From: Caulobacter sp.
GTDB lineage: Bacteria > Pseudomonadota > Alphaproteobacteria > Caulobacterales > Caulobacteraceae
Assembly (NCBI GenBank): GCA_026225565.1
Contig: JAMFTA010000188.1
Span: 1-44,050, forward strand
Reading direction: 5' to 3'
Length of the DNA stretch: 44,050 bases
This document shows positions 16,157 to 24,859 of this stretch, one piece after another (position 1 is the stretch's first letter; each line of letters begins with the position of its first letter). The notes below the pieces were generated by a model. It saw only the letters and a list, made by a program, of their open reading frames with translations, did not search any database and had not been told where the DNA came from. The translations under genes and the position numbers were made by a program.

Positions 16157-16690
16157 CTATACGGCGGAGTAGTCCTTACCGGCGACGGCCGCCTGGCCCA
16201 CGGCGAGGCGGGTTTTCAGCGCCTCCAATCCCGCAAATGGAGGTTTCGAATCGGCCAGCAGGTCGATCCATCGCTCCGCCAGCCTCCACCGCTCGGATTC
16301 CAGCGCCAAGATCGCAAGGCCGACGAGGGCGTCCTGCCAGTCTGGATACAGGGCCAAGGCCCGGCGAAACAAGGCGCCGGCGCGGGCGACATCGCCGCTG
16401 GCCTGCAGCAGTCGCGCCTTGCCGCACAGAGCCTCCGGATGGGTGGAATCCAACCGCAGCGCCGCATCATAGGCCATCATTGCCGCCTCGCTGCGCCGGG
16501 CGGCGGCCAGACACTCGCTCAAGGCCAGCCAGGCTTCCACATTGTGCGACTCAAGCCCGACCCAGCGGCGCAGCAGCACGATGGCCTCGTCGAACTGCCC
16601 GTCATTGCGGCGTGCGGCGGCGAGAAGCGCCAGGACGTCAGCCTCCAGACGCTCCGGTTCGGGGGGTGGCAGCGACGATGCGTTCGGCAT
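16157..16690 (-). CDS. Tetratricopeptide-repeat protein
   Basis: 177 residues from ATG 16690; a TTG at 16717 would add nine residues. The sequence is alpha-helical throughout, with successive TPR-like units: ADVLALLAAARRNDGQFDEA, AWLALSECLAAARRSEAAMM, ALCGKARLLQASGDVARAGA, and ALVGLAILALESERWRLAER. Each follows the W/L-G-A-P pattern at family positions. No signal peptide or catalytic domain is present, so it is probably a cytoplasmic scaffold. It is convergent with the tauD-like gene. Its start lacks an obvious ribosome site, and the function is not known. Confidence 0.75.
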   Translation of the reverse strand: MPNASSLPPPEPERLEADVLALLAAARRNDGQFDEAIVLLRRWVGLESHNVEAWLALSECLAAARRSEAAMMAYDAALRLDSTHPEALCGKARLLQASGDVARAGALFRRALALYPDWQDALVGLAILALESERWRLAERWIDLLADSKPPFAGLEALKTRLAVGQAAVAGKDYSAV

Positions 16691-16766
16691 CCGATATCTA
16701 CAGTCTAAACGATGCAATCATAAACAAAGGAGAGCGGCGCGCCGCAAGGCCTGCCGCGACGCCGGG

Positions 16767-16952
16767 CTAGGTGCGCAGCGCCGGTTTGGATTTGGACGCC
16801 GAGCGCGCAGCGGCCGCGCGCTCGGACTGGCGCCGTCCGCCGTGGGGACCCGCCGCAGAGCCGTCGGCCGCCGCCGCCTTGCGGCGCGCCACCAGCTCAG
16901 CCAGGGTTTGGGTGGGAGATTTCTTGGATGTGTCGTCGTCTTGATCGGCCAT
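16767..16952 (-). CDS. Small basic Ala/Arg/Ser-rich protein, conserved-looking, unknown function
   Basis: 61 residues: acidic start (MADQDDDTSKKSP), a short helix TLAELVARRKAAAA, then a basic tail with QSERAAAARSASKSKPALRT. No membrane or secretion signal. I recall similar short proteins with the SERAAAARSASKSKPA ending in alphaproteobacteria, but no function. The codon pattern fits its neighbours, and it lies on the same strand between the TPR gene and the transglutaminase gene. The ribosome site is weak. Nucleic-acid binding is only a guess from the basic tail. Confidence 0.55.
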   Translation of the reverse strand: MADQDDDTSKKSPTQTLAELVARRKAAAADGSAAGPHGGRRQSERAAAARSASKSKPALRT

Positions 16953-17042
16953 GAGCCATCCATAACACGTTCACGCGCGGGGCGCGCCCTTACGCGCACG
17001 CCATTTGCGCGAAGGCGGCCTGCGCCGGAAGGCTCCGTCAGA

Positions 17043-17867
17043 TTAAGAAACGGCGTGGACGGGCTGATGGACGTGGGAGATCACGTCAAACTTGGTCAGC
17101 ACCGCCGGCCCATAGGTGGTGGCGATGGCGGTGTCCACGGCGTCACGCCCATAGGCCATGGGAATGCGGCCGATGCGGGGCTTGTTGTGGCGCGCGTCGA
17201 AGGTCCACCAGCGACCGTCCAGATAGGCCTCAAACCAGGCGCTGAAGTCCATCGGGCCCGGGGTGGGATCAACGCCGATATCCCCCAGATAGCCGGTGCA
17301 ATAGCGGGCCGGGATGTTCATGCAGCGGCAAAGGGTGATGGCCAGGTGGGCATAGTCGCGACAGACCCCCACCTGCTCTGAGTGGGCCTCCGCCCCCGTG
17401 CGGGTGGAGCGGGCGTTGTGATAGCCGAAGGTGATGCGTCTGTGGGCGTAGTCGACGATGTCGGCGACGCGACGCCAGCCGGGTTGGCTTTGCCCGAACA
17501 GCGACCACGCCACGTCGATCAGGTGCTGGGTGTCGCAGTAGCGGCTGCCCAGAAGATAGACCAGGACGTCGTCAGGCAGATCCTCCACCCGGTGCTGCAC
17601 GGCGTCCACGGGGACCGGGTCGGGGACGCCGCTGTTCTCGATGACGAAGTCGGCGGTGAACGCGATCGGCCCGGCAGGCGCATAGATGCGGGTGCAGACG
17701 TTGCCAAAACCGTCCTGGAAGGCGTGCATAGGCGAGCCGGTGCTGGCGCCGATGATCTGAGGACTGACCAGATCGTCCTCTTTTTCGGGGCGAACGTTCA
17801 GCATCAGCATCATCGGGGTCGGCGTCGGACAGTCGTAGGCGATATCGAATCCGAGCCGGATTTGCAT
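17043..17867 (-). CDS. Transglutaminase-like protein with altered catalytic His position
   Basis: 274 residues from ATG 17867, preferred over the start at 17900 because GGAG lies 7 bases upstream. The bacterial transglutaminase-like cysteine peptidase core is clear: EQVGVCRDYAHLAITLCR with C169, and RWWTFDARHN with D224. At the usual His position of the HAWVE motif the sequence reads FSAWFEAYL, so Ser209 replaces His. I recall members of this subfamily with Ser or Ala there, so it may be a subfamily trait. No signal peptide, thus cytoplasmic. It lies just downstream of a second, complete transglutaminase-like gene on the same strand. The substrate is unknown. Confidence 0.82.
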   Translation of the reverse strand: MQIRLGFDIAYDCPTPTPMMLMLNVRPEKEDDLVSPQIIGASTGSPMHAFQDGFGNVCTRIYAPAGPIAFTADFVIENSGVPDPVPVDAVQHRVEDLPDDVLVYLLGSRYCDTQHLIDVAWSLFGQSQPGWRRVADIVDYAHRRITFGYHNARSTRTGAEAHSEQVGVCRDYAHLAITLCRCMNIPARYCTGYLGDIGVDPTPGPMDFSAWFEAYLDGRWWTFDARHNKPRIGRIPMAYGRDAVDTAIATTYGPAVLTKFDVISHVHQPVHAVS

Positions 17868-17930
17868 TGACGCTCCGTGACTGAAAACTCGTTCAAGCAA
17901 ACGATTTAGTTAGGCAAGCAGCCCACTTGA

Positions 17931-18845
17931 TTAGGCAACGCGCCTTATGGGCTTCGGTTCAGCCTCGACCGCGACCTCCACCGAAACGTCCATGCCGAGG
18001 TAGTCTTGCGCCTCCCCATCCCAGGTGCCGGACAGGGGGATGGCCTGGCGGGGGTCGCGGGCCACCGCCACGCGAATCAGGTCGCGATTGCCGACGATGC
18101 CGTTGGTGGGATCGAACTCCGTCCAGCCAAAGCTCGGCAGATAGACGCGCAGCCAGGCGTGGGTGTGGCCGCCCCCCAGGCGCCGGGGTGCCGTTCCGCT
18201 CTTGGGGCTATAGATGTAGCCGGAGACGAACTGGGCGGCCAAACCCAGGGAGCGCGCCGCCTCCATCATCAACATGGCGAAGTCGCGACAGCTGCCGCTG
18301 CGCAGGCGCAGGGTGTCCAGCGGCGTCTGCACCCCCACCTGCAGCCGGGCGACATAGCTGAATTCCTTGCGGATCGCCTTGGTCATGTCCGAAAGAATGT
18401 CGAGCACGGCGGCGGAGCGCCTGTCCTCCAGGAAGCTTTGCGCCCACAGGGCCAAGTGCCGATCGGGGTCGGGATATTGCCGCTCTATGGAGCGAAGGAG
18501 GTCGGGCATGTCCTCGGCCCCATAGACGAAGGGAAAGCACGCCTCGCCCCCCGCCACGCTTTCGCTGGGCAAGAGGTCCGGCGCCGCGGGATTGTGATCC
18601 AGGCGCACGTCGCTCTCGAACATCAGGGTGTCGGCGGCCTTATCGAAACGGGCGAGGCCGACAGTATTGCCGAACACGTCATGCACATAGCGCAGATCCA
18701 CCGGCTCTGGCGTGATCGCCAGGCTGGCGTGCAGCAAATGCTGGTCGTAGCTTTCCAGCGGTCGAAACAGGAATCGATGCTCGCCGAACAAGACCGGCTT
18801 GCTATAGCGATATCGCGTCGTGTGTCGGACGGTGAGAATCGGCAT
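17931..18845 (-). CDS. Transglutaminase family protein (complete Cys-His-Asp triad)
   Basis: 304 residues. The N-terminal domain (VRHTTRYRYSKPVLFGEHRF) is the beta-rich module that precedes this type of transglutaminase core. The core shows SGSCRDFAMLMMEAAR (C186), GGHTHAWLRVYLP (H229) and GWTEFDPTNG (D245). No signal peptide, so it is cytoplasmic. In many proteobacteria such genes sit with circularly permuted ATP-grasp and alpha-E proteins, but neither is present here. It shares its upstream region with the divergent N-formylglutamate amidohydrolase-like gene, with only about 20 bp between them. Confidence 0.88.
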   Translation of the reverse strand: MPILTVRHTTRYRYSKPVLFGEHRFLFRPLESYDQHLLHASLAITPEPVDLRYVHDVFGNTVGLARFDKAADTLMFESDVRLDHNPAAPDLLPSESVAGGEACFPFVYGAEDMPDLLRSIERQYPDPDRHLALWAQSFLEDRRSAAVLDILSDMTKAIRKEFSYVARLQVGVQTPLDTLRLRSGSCRDFAMLMMEAARSLGLAAQFVSGYIYSPKSGTAPRRLGGGHTHAWLRVYLPSFGWTEFDPTNGIVGNRDLIRVAVARDPRQAIPLSGTWDGEAQDYLGMDVSVEVAVEAEPKPIRRVA

Positions 18846-18865
18846 GATGAGATGAGGCTACGGCA

Positions 18866-19681
18866 ATTCTAAACAAGTCGTCGACATTCCTGCTGGGGGC
18901 GGACGACCCGCCGCCGTTTACTGTAGAAAATGCAGGCGGCAAATCGCCCATCGTCCTCATTTGCGATCATGCGGGCCGCCAGATTCCCCGCGCCCTCGGC
19001 CGGCTCGGGGTCAGTGAGAGCGACCTCTTGCGACATATCGCCTGGGATATCGGCGCCGGCGCCCTTTGCACCCGCCTATCCCAGCGTCTGGACGCGGCGG
19101 CGATCCGCCAGACCTATTCGCGCCTGGTGGTGGATTGCAATCGCGGGACGGACAGCAGCCAGCTGATGGCCAAGATCTCCGATGGAACCGCGATCCCCGG
19201 CAACGCCGCCCTCTCCCCGGCCGAGGTGGAGCAACGGCTTTGCGAGATATACCGTCCCTATCACGACGCCGTCGCCGGGCTATTGCAAGAGCGCGTCGCC
19301 ACCGGCCGCCCGCACGTGCTCCTGCTGCTGCACAGCTTCACCCCCCGCATGAACGACGTCGAGCGCCCATGGCGTTTCGGCGTGCTGCATATGGGAAATT
19401 CGCCCCTCTCATCGGCCATGCTGGCGCGGCTGCACGAAAAGCTTGGAGACGAGGTGGGCGATAATGAGCCCTACGCCATGGATGGGACCGACTATACCGC
19501 GCCGCGCCACACCGCCCAAAGCGGCTTCGACTATCTGGAGCTGGAAGTGCGCCAGGATCTGATCGCCGAGCCCGAGGGCCAGGCCGCCGTCGCCGACTGG
19601 CTAGCGCCCCTGCTGGAGGAGGTGATCGGACGATCGCCAACCCGCGGGCGGGACGAAGACGGCGGTGAAGCAGGGTCATAG
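18866..19681 (+). CDS. N-formylglutamate amidohydrolase family protein, non-canonical start
   Basis: The reading frame is open from 18851 to the TAG at 19679-19681. The family N-terminus (FTVENAGGKSPIVLICDHAG, then RQIPRALGRLG) begins near 18917, yet the frame has no ATG, GTG or TTG before TTG 19028, which would cut off the DHAG motif. GAGG at 18854-18857 stands 8 bases before an ATT at 18866, giving about 271 residues, normal for the family; CTG at 18890 or 18893 is another option. Later motifs are LVVDCNRG, LLLHSFTPRM, and MDGTDYTAPRH. The enzyme hydrolyses N-formyl-L-glutamate or related N-acyl acids. Either a rare start codon is used or a base change or sequence error has removed the start. 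Confidence 0.75.
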   Translation: MLNKSSTFLLGADDPPPFTVENAGGKSPIVLICDHAGRQIPRALGRLGVSESDLLRHIAWDIGAGALCTRLSQRLDAAAIRQTYSRLVVDCNRGTDSSQLMAKISDGTAIPGNAALSPAEVEQRLCEIYRPYHDAVAGLLQERVATGRPHVLLLLHSFTPRMNDVERPWRFGVLHMGNSPLSSAMLARLHEKLGDEVGDNEPYAMDGTDYTAPRHTAQSGFDYLELEVRQDLIAEPEGQAAVADWLAPLLEEVIGRSPTRGRDEDGGEAGS

Positions 19682-19768
19682 GCGTCTCCTTGGACGGCCG
19701 GCGCCGACGCGCGCGCCATCGAGATGGGTTTGCGCGGGCCGCCGAAGAGCTGCCTGTTTGGGTCTGGG

Positions 19769-20308
19769 TTAAGCGGGCGGCGTCTTCACCATGCGCACGA
19801 TGGCCAGGCTCAGCCCATTGGGTAGAGGCGCCTCGGACCGCTCCGCCGCCACATAGCCATAGCGGCTGTAGAGGGGGATGCCCGTCAGCGTCGCGCCGAG
19901 CTCCAGCCTAGTGAATCCATAGGCCGCGGCGGCCGCCTCGCACGCCTCCAGCAGCGCTGCGCCTACGCCTTGCCGCGCATAGCGGGGCTCGACGAAGAAG
20001 GCGCGGATGCGGGCGGCGTCGACGCCCGGCGTCAGTTCCCCATCGTCGCGATCGGCCACGGCATCGGCGCCATAGAGGGTGCGCCGCCGGCTCCAGCCGC
20101 CGCAGCCGGCCGCCGCCCCGTCGATCTCGGCGACGAAATAGCTGCCGTCCAAGATCAGTTGACGGTCCACCCCGAACACCGACCCCAACGCCCCATCCAG
20201 CTGCGCCGACGTATAGTCGCCGGCCTGCAACTCCCGCACCGAGCGGGCGATCAGGGCGGCGAGGGCCTCCACCTCATCCAGCCGCGCCGGTCGAATGGCG
20301 ATGGTCAT
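19769..20308 (-). CDS. GNAT-family N-acetyltransferase
   Basis: 179 residues from ATG 20308 (MTIAIRPARLDEVEAL is a typical GNAT beginning). An in-frame GTG at 20323 overlaps the stop of the S9 peptidase gene in GTGA and would add five residues, so either start is possible, and the genes are likely translationally coupled. The acetyl-CoA motif A is visible in IRAFFVEPRYARQGVGAALL (R-Q-G-V-G-A), and the C-terminal LGATLTGIPLYSRYGY is the usual motif B region. Cytoplasmic. Substrate not predictable. Confidence 0.88.
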   Translation of the reverse strand: MTIAIRPARLDEVEALAALIARSVRELQAGDYTSAQLDGALGSVFGVDRQLILDGSYFVAEIDGAAAGCGGWSRRRTLYGADAVADRDDGELTPGVDAARIRAFFVEPRYARQGVGAALLEACEAAAAAYGFTRLELGATLTGIPLYSRYGYVAAERSEAPLPNGLSLAIVRMVKTPPA

Positions 20309-20319
20309 GGCCCGCCCGG

Positions 20320-22287
20320 TCACCGGGCCAGCGCCGCCGCGGCCGGGGTGGCCCCGGGCTTATCGGGCGGGTTGTTCTTCTCCAGGAAATCCACGGCGGC
20401 GGTCAGCATCTGCAGTCTGGTCTCCCCTCGCGACAGCCAGTGATCCTCGCTCTTCAAGGTGACCAGGTCCACCGGCTTGCCAGCCCGCTTCAGGGCGTCG
20501 GCCATCTCGCGGCTCTGATCGAAGGGCACCACCGTATCGTCCTTGCCGTGGATCAAGAGGATGGGCATGGCCGCCCTGTCCGCGTGCAGGGCCGGGGAGA
20601 TGGCGTCCAGGCTCCGGTCGCCAGACGATTTGACACCCATGAAGCGGTTCCAAAAGCGCATGGTTTGGGCATCCCGATCATCACCCTTATCCCGCTCATA
20701 ATCCATAAAGCGCCGCAGGTCCGAAATGCCGGCCAGATCCACCGCGCAGCGATAGGCGGCCGGATCGAACACCGCGCCGGCCAGGGCCGCATAGCCGCCA
20801 TAGCTGCCGCCCATGATGCACACGCGCTTTGGATCGATCACCCCCTTGGCCGCCAGGGCGCGCACCCCGTCGGACAGATCGGTCTGCATCTTGCGTCCCC
20901 ACTCGCCATAGCCGGCGGTCATCAGGCCAGGCGCGATGTCCGCCGAGCCGCGATACTGGGGCTGCAGAACCGCATAGCCCCGCGACGCCAGGGCCTGGGC
21001 CCACCAGTCAAAGCCTGCGTCGTCATGGGCGGCTGGCCCGCCATGCACCAACACGACCAGCGGCAGCCCCTTGGCCGCCCGATCCGTCGGCAGGGTCAGG
21101 TAGGCCGGCAGCTTGAGCCCATCGGCGGCGGCGTAGTCGATCACCTGGCTCTGAGCCACATCCTCCGCGTCCACGCCGGCGTATTCGTTGACCAAAAAGT
21201 CGGCCGTGCCCTTCCTCAGGTCCACGAGGAAATAGGCCGCGCCGTGCGGCGCCCCCTCCACCACCACCGCCACGGTCTTGCGGTCATCCGACCAGGACGC
21301 CAGGCGCAGCTCATCATTGGGAAAGGCCCGCACCACCGCATCCCAGGCCTTCTGATCCGCAGGCGCCAAAAAGGTATAGATCGTGCGTTGCATGGTCTGT
21401 TCGGCGCCGCCGATGGCGGCGTGGGTCAGGGGATCGTGGATCACCGCCTTGTCGCGGAACGCTTCCAGGGGCCCTGACCAGGTTCCGTCCTTCAGGTCGG
21501 CCTCGTGCATAACCGATCCATGTTCGTCCTGCACCTGCACCATGGCCGATCGACCGTCGTGGCCGAGCCCAACGAGGCTGGGCGTATCGATCAGCGCCGT
21601 TTCCGCATAGACCGTCTTCCAGCCCCAGCCGTCCTTTATGCTGAGGGTCCAGCGGCCCGAGCCCTGCACATAATCCTCCCGCGCCGCAGCCTGCCCGTCC
21701 GGGCCGATGAGGAAGCCCTGGGTCGTCTCGCGGCCCTGGGCCACGACTTGCGGCTGTCCCAAGTCCAGATCAACTTTGAAGAGGGTGACCAAGCCGGTGT
21801 TATTGAGGAAGGTTTCACCCTCGACAAACACGGTCGGCCGGCCCTTGACCGGGATCACCACAGGCAGGGAGAGGATGGTGTTCATCCCATGTTCGACCCC
21901 GGCGATCAGCGGCCGGATGCGCTTCTGATCGAGATTGAGCACCGCCCCCATCATATATTCGCGCCGCGGCCCCATGATGCCGTAGGGCTCATCGGTGGTG
22001 GAGGTGATCAGCAATAGGTGGTGTTCGCCCGCCCACTGCACGCCCCGCACCTTCACGCTCCCAAGCCCGCCGGCGAACAGGATGGACCGGGTCGCTGTGT
22101 CGCGGACGTGAAGCTGGCGTTGCGTCAACGATCCCACGATCACGGCGATCTTCGTGCCGTCGGGGGATATCTGCACATCCGATACGCTGGGCAGGCCGCC
22201 GTAGTCCTTGAGGCTCGGTCCGGCCAGGGCCGGCCCCACGACCAGCCCCCAAACGCCCACGAGCAGCGCCACCCACCGAATTCCCAT
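20320..22287 (-). CDS. Secreted S9-family (prolyl oligopeptidase type) serine peptidase
   Basis: 655 residues. The N-terminal MGIRWVALLVGVWGLVVGPA is a signal peptide (cleavage near LAG), so it acts in the periplasm. Residues about 35-370 form the beta-propeller, starting with the VSDVQISPDGTKIAVIV blade. The alpha/beta-hydrolase domain carries HGGPAAHDDAG (oxyanion region), the nucleophile S495 in CIMGGSYGGYAALAGA, D584 in HGKDDTVVP, and H616 in KSEDHWLSRGET. All triad members are in place. It probably trims short peptides, in line with DPP/acylaminoacyl-peptidase relatives. Its stop overlaps the GNAT start region. Confidence 0.92.
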   Translation of the reverse strand: MGIRWVALLVGVWGLVVGPALAGPSLKDYGGLPSVSDVQISPDGTKIAVIVGSLTQRQLHVRDTATRSILFAGGLGSVKVRGVQWAGEHHLLLITSTTDEPYGIMGPRREYMMGAVLNLDQKRIRPLIAGVEHGMNTILSLPVVIPVKGRPTVFVEGETFLNNTGLVTLFKVDLDLGQPQVVAQGRETTQGFLIGPDGQAAAREDYVQGSGRWTLSIKDGWGWKTVYAETALIDTPSLVGLGHDGRSAMVQVQDEHGSVMHEADLKDGTWSGPLEAFRDKAVIHDPLTHAAIGGAEQTMQRTIYTFLAPADQKAWDAVVRAFPNDELRLASWSDDRKTVAVVVEGAPHGAAYFLVDLRKGTADFLVNEYAGVDAEDVAQSQVIDYAAADGLKLPAYLTLPTDRAAKGLPLVVLVHGGPAAHDDAGFDWWAQALASRGYAVLQPQYRGSADIAPGLMTAGYGEWGRKMQTDLSDGVRALAAKGVIDPKRVCIMGGSYGGYAALAGAVFDPAAYRCAVDLAGISDLRRFMDYERDKGDDRDAQTMRFWNRFMGVKSSGDRSLDAISPALHADRAAMPILLIHGKDDTVVPFDQSREMADALKRAGKPVDLVTLKSEDHWLSRGETRLQMLTAAVDFLEKNNPPDKPGATPAAAALAR

Positions 22288-22465
22288 AGTCCCGCCCCCG
22301 CAACGTCTAGGCGCAAGCTACAGGATCACCGCGCAGGCGGGAATGTCGGCGCCGATATTTACAATCGTTCGGCGAAGCTTTCGACCGTCTCAGCGGCGGG
22401 GAGAGATCGGCAGGACGGCGGTGCAGGCCCGCGCCGGCCACTACGCCCCGCCAGGCTAGCCCAGG

Positions 22466-23308
22466 CTAGGCGCCCTTTCGCCAGTAGACGCCGGTCCAGT
22501 CGATCTTGACGATGGGATCGGTGATGCCGCGCCGGGCGCGAAACTCGTCCACCGCCTGGCGGCAGGCGTCGATGGCCCCATAGTCGTCGGCGATGATGAA
22601 GCCGCCGGGAACCACCTTGTCGTAAAGGGGGTCTAAGGTGTCGAGGGTGGATTCGTAGAGGTCGCCGTCCATCCGCAAGAGGGCCAAGGGCCCGATCTGC
22701 GATGACCCCAGGGTGTCCTTGAACCAGCCGGGCAGAAAGCGGAACGTCTGGTCCCAAAGACCGTAGCGCTCGATCAGCGCCTTCACTCGCGGTTCCGACA
22801 CGCTGATCCACGGCCAGGCCGACTTGGAGAGGTTTATCCCCAGATCCTGAGGCAGGGTGGACACCGGCACTCCCTCAAAGCTGTCAGCAATCCAGATGGT
22901 GCGGTCATCGACGCCGTGGGCCTTCAGGACCCCCCGCATCAGGATCGGTCCGGCCCCCTTCCAAGCTCCCGCCTCCAGGAAGTCGCCAGCGATCCCTTCG
23001 GCCAGCAGGGTCTCGATACAGAACTGGATATTGTCCAGGCGCTGGCGGCCCATCATGGCGTGGGCGAAAGCGCGGGGCGTGCGCCCGTCCACGGCCACAT
23101 CGGCGTGGGCCTGCATCTCCTGGCGAATCTCGGCGATGTCTTCCAACGCGTAGATCATACCGCCGGGTAGCGGCCGCACCTCGCCCCGGCGCAGATTCTC
23201 AGCCAGGTAGCGCATCAGGAAGCGCAGCCGGACTTCGTTTTCCAGATAGGGAATGTTGAGCAGTGAACGTTTCAACAAGTCGAGGTAGAGCTCAGTCGGT
23301 TCGGTCAC
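22466..23308 (-). CDS. TylF/macrocin O-methyltransferase family protein
   Basis: 280 residues from GTG 23308 (GGGGA 6 bases before); a GTG at 23323 would add five residues. The middle shows RLDNIQFCIETLLAEGIAGD, FLEAGAWKGAGPILMRGVL (SAM-binding EAGxWKG), WIADSFEGVP, and the acidic metal-binding RMDGDLYESTLDTLDPLYD followed by GGFIIADDYG. These are the hallmark blocks of TylF-type, Mg-dependent SAM methyltransferases that methylate sugar hydroxyls. Without sugar biosynthesis genes beside it, the acceptor (perhaps a surface glycan) is unknown. Confidence 0.9.
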   Translation of the reverse strand: MTEPTELYLDLLKRSLLNIPYLENEVRLRFLMRYLAENLRRGEVRPLPGGMIYALEDIAEIRQEMQAHADVAVDGRTPRAFAHAMMGRQRLDNIQFCIETLLAEGIAGDFLEAGAWKGAGPILMRGVLKAHGVDDRTIWIADSFEGVPVSTLPQDLGINLSKSAWPWISVSEPRVKALIERYGLWDQTFRFLPGWFKDTLGSSQIGPLALLRMDGDLYESTLDTLDPLYDKVVPGGFIIADDYGAIDACRQAVDEFRARRGITDPIVKIDWTGVYWRKGA

Positions 23309-23618
23309 GTCATTCCCCAGCACATCGCCAGCACCGTCATACGGTTACGCTGCGAGGGCGCCAAATGAAGTTTGGCCCATCCAGAAAGGAAACTCCGCAT
23401 TGGAGCGGTCGGGCGACCACCCGTCATCGGCAATCATCGACAAGCTGGCCGGGTTGGCGATCTACGCCCCAGGCCAGCGGCTGGCATGATAGCGCGATCC
23501 AGTGGACAACCTCCCCTGCGCCCTCCCGAGCCCTGTTCACGCCAAGGCTGAAGCGGGCGATTTTCCTTCGAATGCCGGGAAAAACACGCCAGGATAGAGC
23601 GTTCGCGTGGAGGGGAGC
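23309..23618. other. Gene-free stretch of about 310 bp
   Basis: This gap lies between the divergent methyltransferase gene and the TonB-like gene. No frame shows a family signature, and no strong hairpin, repeat or tRNA was seen. It presumably holds the two promoters. AATGCCGGGAAAAACACGCC near 23571 precedes the downstream start region, but no -35/-10 pair is convincing. Confidence 0.5.
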
Positions 23619-24767
23619 ATGAAGGTGGTTAGCTTGATGGGAGTTGTAGCCGCGGCGCTCCTGGCCACTGGAGAGGTCGGTTCAGCCCAGCCCGCCGGAG
23701 ACCCCGTGATCAGCGCCTATCGCGAGTATACAGCGGCCATGGATCATCATGATCCAGCCGCCTCCGAAGCCGCCGCCGCTGGCGCTCTGACGGCTTCGGA
23801 GGCGCGCGACGGCGGCGGGAAGATGACCGCCGTTCTGGCGTTGAACCTGGCCAGCATCATGATGGATCGCAATGAGAAGGCGCAAGCCATCGCCCCCGCT
23901 CGGCGCGCTTATGAGCTCGCCCACGCGGGCGCCCGAGGGATCGATGAGCTTATGGCGCGGCTGTTGCTGGGTGAAGCCGAACTCTCCGCCAATCCTAAAG
24001 GGGATGAATCCTTTTTGATTTCAGCCTTGGCCGCCGCCGATCAGCGGACGGATTTGGATGACTACGCCTACCCCGCCGCGTTGGTCTTGAAGGAGGCGGC
24101 GCTCACTACGCAAAACTGGAAGGCCATGCAGATCGCGGGGCTGGCGGCGCAGCATCATCTGGGCGGGCAGGGAGACGCAAAGACCTTGGCGCTTGTACAG
24201 GCGATGAAGACGCAAGCGATCGGCCTGATTGGCCAGCACGAGGACGAGAAAGCTGATCCGGTGTTGATGAAAGCCCTACGCCTTATCCTACCGCTGGCCC
24301 CGGAATCCGCCGACGCCGACACCATTTCGGACGGTGAAATACTGTATTCCGAAGTCGCCGTCTTGCGGGCCGGAGAGGAAGCGAGACGGCAATCTGAAGG
24401 CCTGTTCGCTCCCCCTGAGCGACAGTATAGGTTGCCCCCGCTGTTTCAGCGGCCCCAGTTGCCACGCGTGCTGCCGCTATGCCAAGTCAAGGTCAGCGCA
24501 TGGCCGATGCCGACCTACCCGCCTTCGATGCTCACAAGGGGCGGCGTCGGTGCAGTCGGTCTGCGCCTCGTGGTCACCCATCAAGGCGTGGTTTCAAGCG
24601 CCAAGGTTTTGGCTGTATTTCCTGAGGGCGAGTTCCGCCAATCCGTCCAAAGCCCTGCTGTAAGGTGGCGCGTGACGGACCTCAATGCCGGGAAGCAGCC
24701 CTGCGAGATGGCCTCCAACGACGTATTCCAAATTGTAAAATTTTCATTCGCGCCGCCGCCAAGGTAG
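23619..24767 (+). CDS. Secreted protein with TonB-like C-terminal domain
   Basis: 382 residues from ATG 23619, chosen over GTG 23607 because GGAGGGG lies 4 bases before it. A signal peptide (MKVVSLMGVVAAALLATGEV) is followed by an Ala-rich helical region of about 250 residues with a TPR-like look (ALNLASIMMDRNEKAQAIAP, MARLLLGEAELSANPKGDES). The last 90 residues match the TonB C-terminal plan: AWPMPTYPPSMLTRGGVGAV, RLVVTHQGVVSSAKVL, and a final hydrophobic strand. Proteins of this layout occur in Caulobacterales and sphingomonads; they probably interact with outer-membrane components rather than supply energy, since there is no N-terminal anchor. Function inferred only. Confidence 0.78.
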   Translation: MKVVSLMGVVAAALLATGEVGSAQPAGDPVISAYREYTAAMDHHDPAASEAAAAGALTASEARDGGGKMTAVLALNLASIMMDRNEKAQAIAPARRAYELAHAGARGIDELMARLLLGEAELSANPKGDESFLISALAAADQRTDLDDYAYPAALVLKEAALTTQNWKAMQIAGLAAQHHLGGQGDAKTLALVQAMKTQAIGLIGQHEDEKADPVLMKALRLILPLAPESADADTISDGEILYSEVAVLRAGEEARRQSEGLFAPPERQYRLPPLFQRPQLPRVLPLCQVKVSAWPMPTYPPSMLTRGGVGAVGLRLVVTHQGVVSSAKVLAVFPEGEFRQSVQSPAVRWRVTDLNAGKQPCEMASNDVFQIVKFSFAPPPR

Positions 24768-24800
24768 ACGCCCCGGGGCTAGGGCGATCCTAGTCCGCCA

Positions 24801-24846
24801 CCTCACCCCCATCCCCAAGACTTCTCCAATGAAGGGGATGGCGAGG
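24801..24846. terminator. Possible bidirectional terminator / repeat stem between convergent genes
   Basis: CATCCCC (24810-24816) pairs with GGGGATG (24834-24840), with an outer CCTC (24801-24804)/GAGG (24843-24846) pairing. It lies between the convergent TonB-like and fadJ-type genes. The CCTCACCCCCATCCCC wording resembles the repeat near 35280-35325. The loop is long (17 bases), so strength is uncertain. Confidence 0.4.
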
Positions 24847-24859
24847 TTGTGACGACGTT

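Noticed and set aside
18930-19166. An ATG-started frame as the start of the amidohydrolase gene
   Set aside because: It is in another frame and its translation carries no family motif; the conserved sequence is in the frame that runs from 18851.
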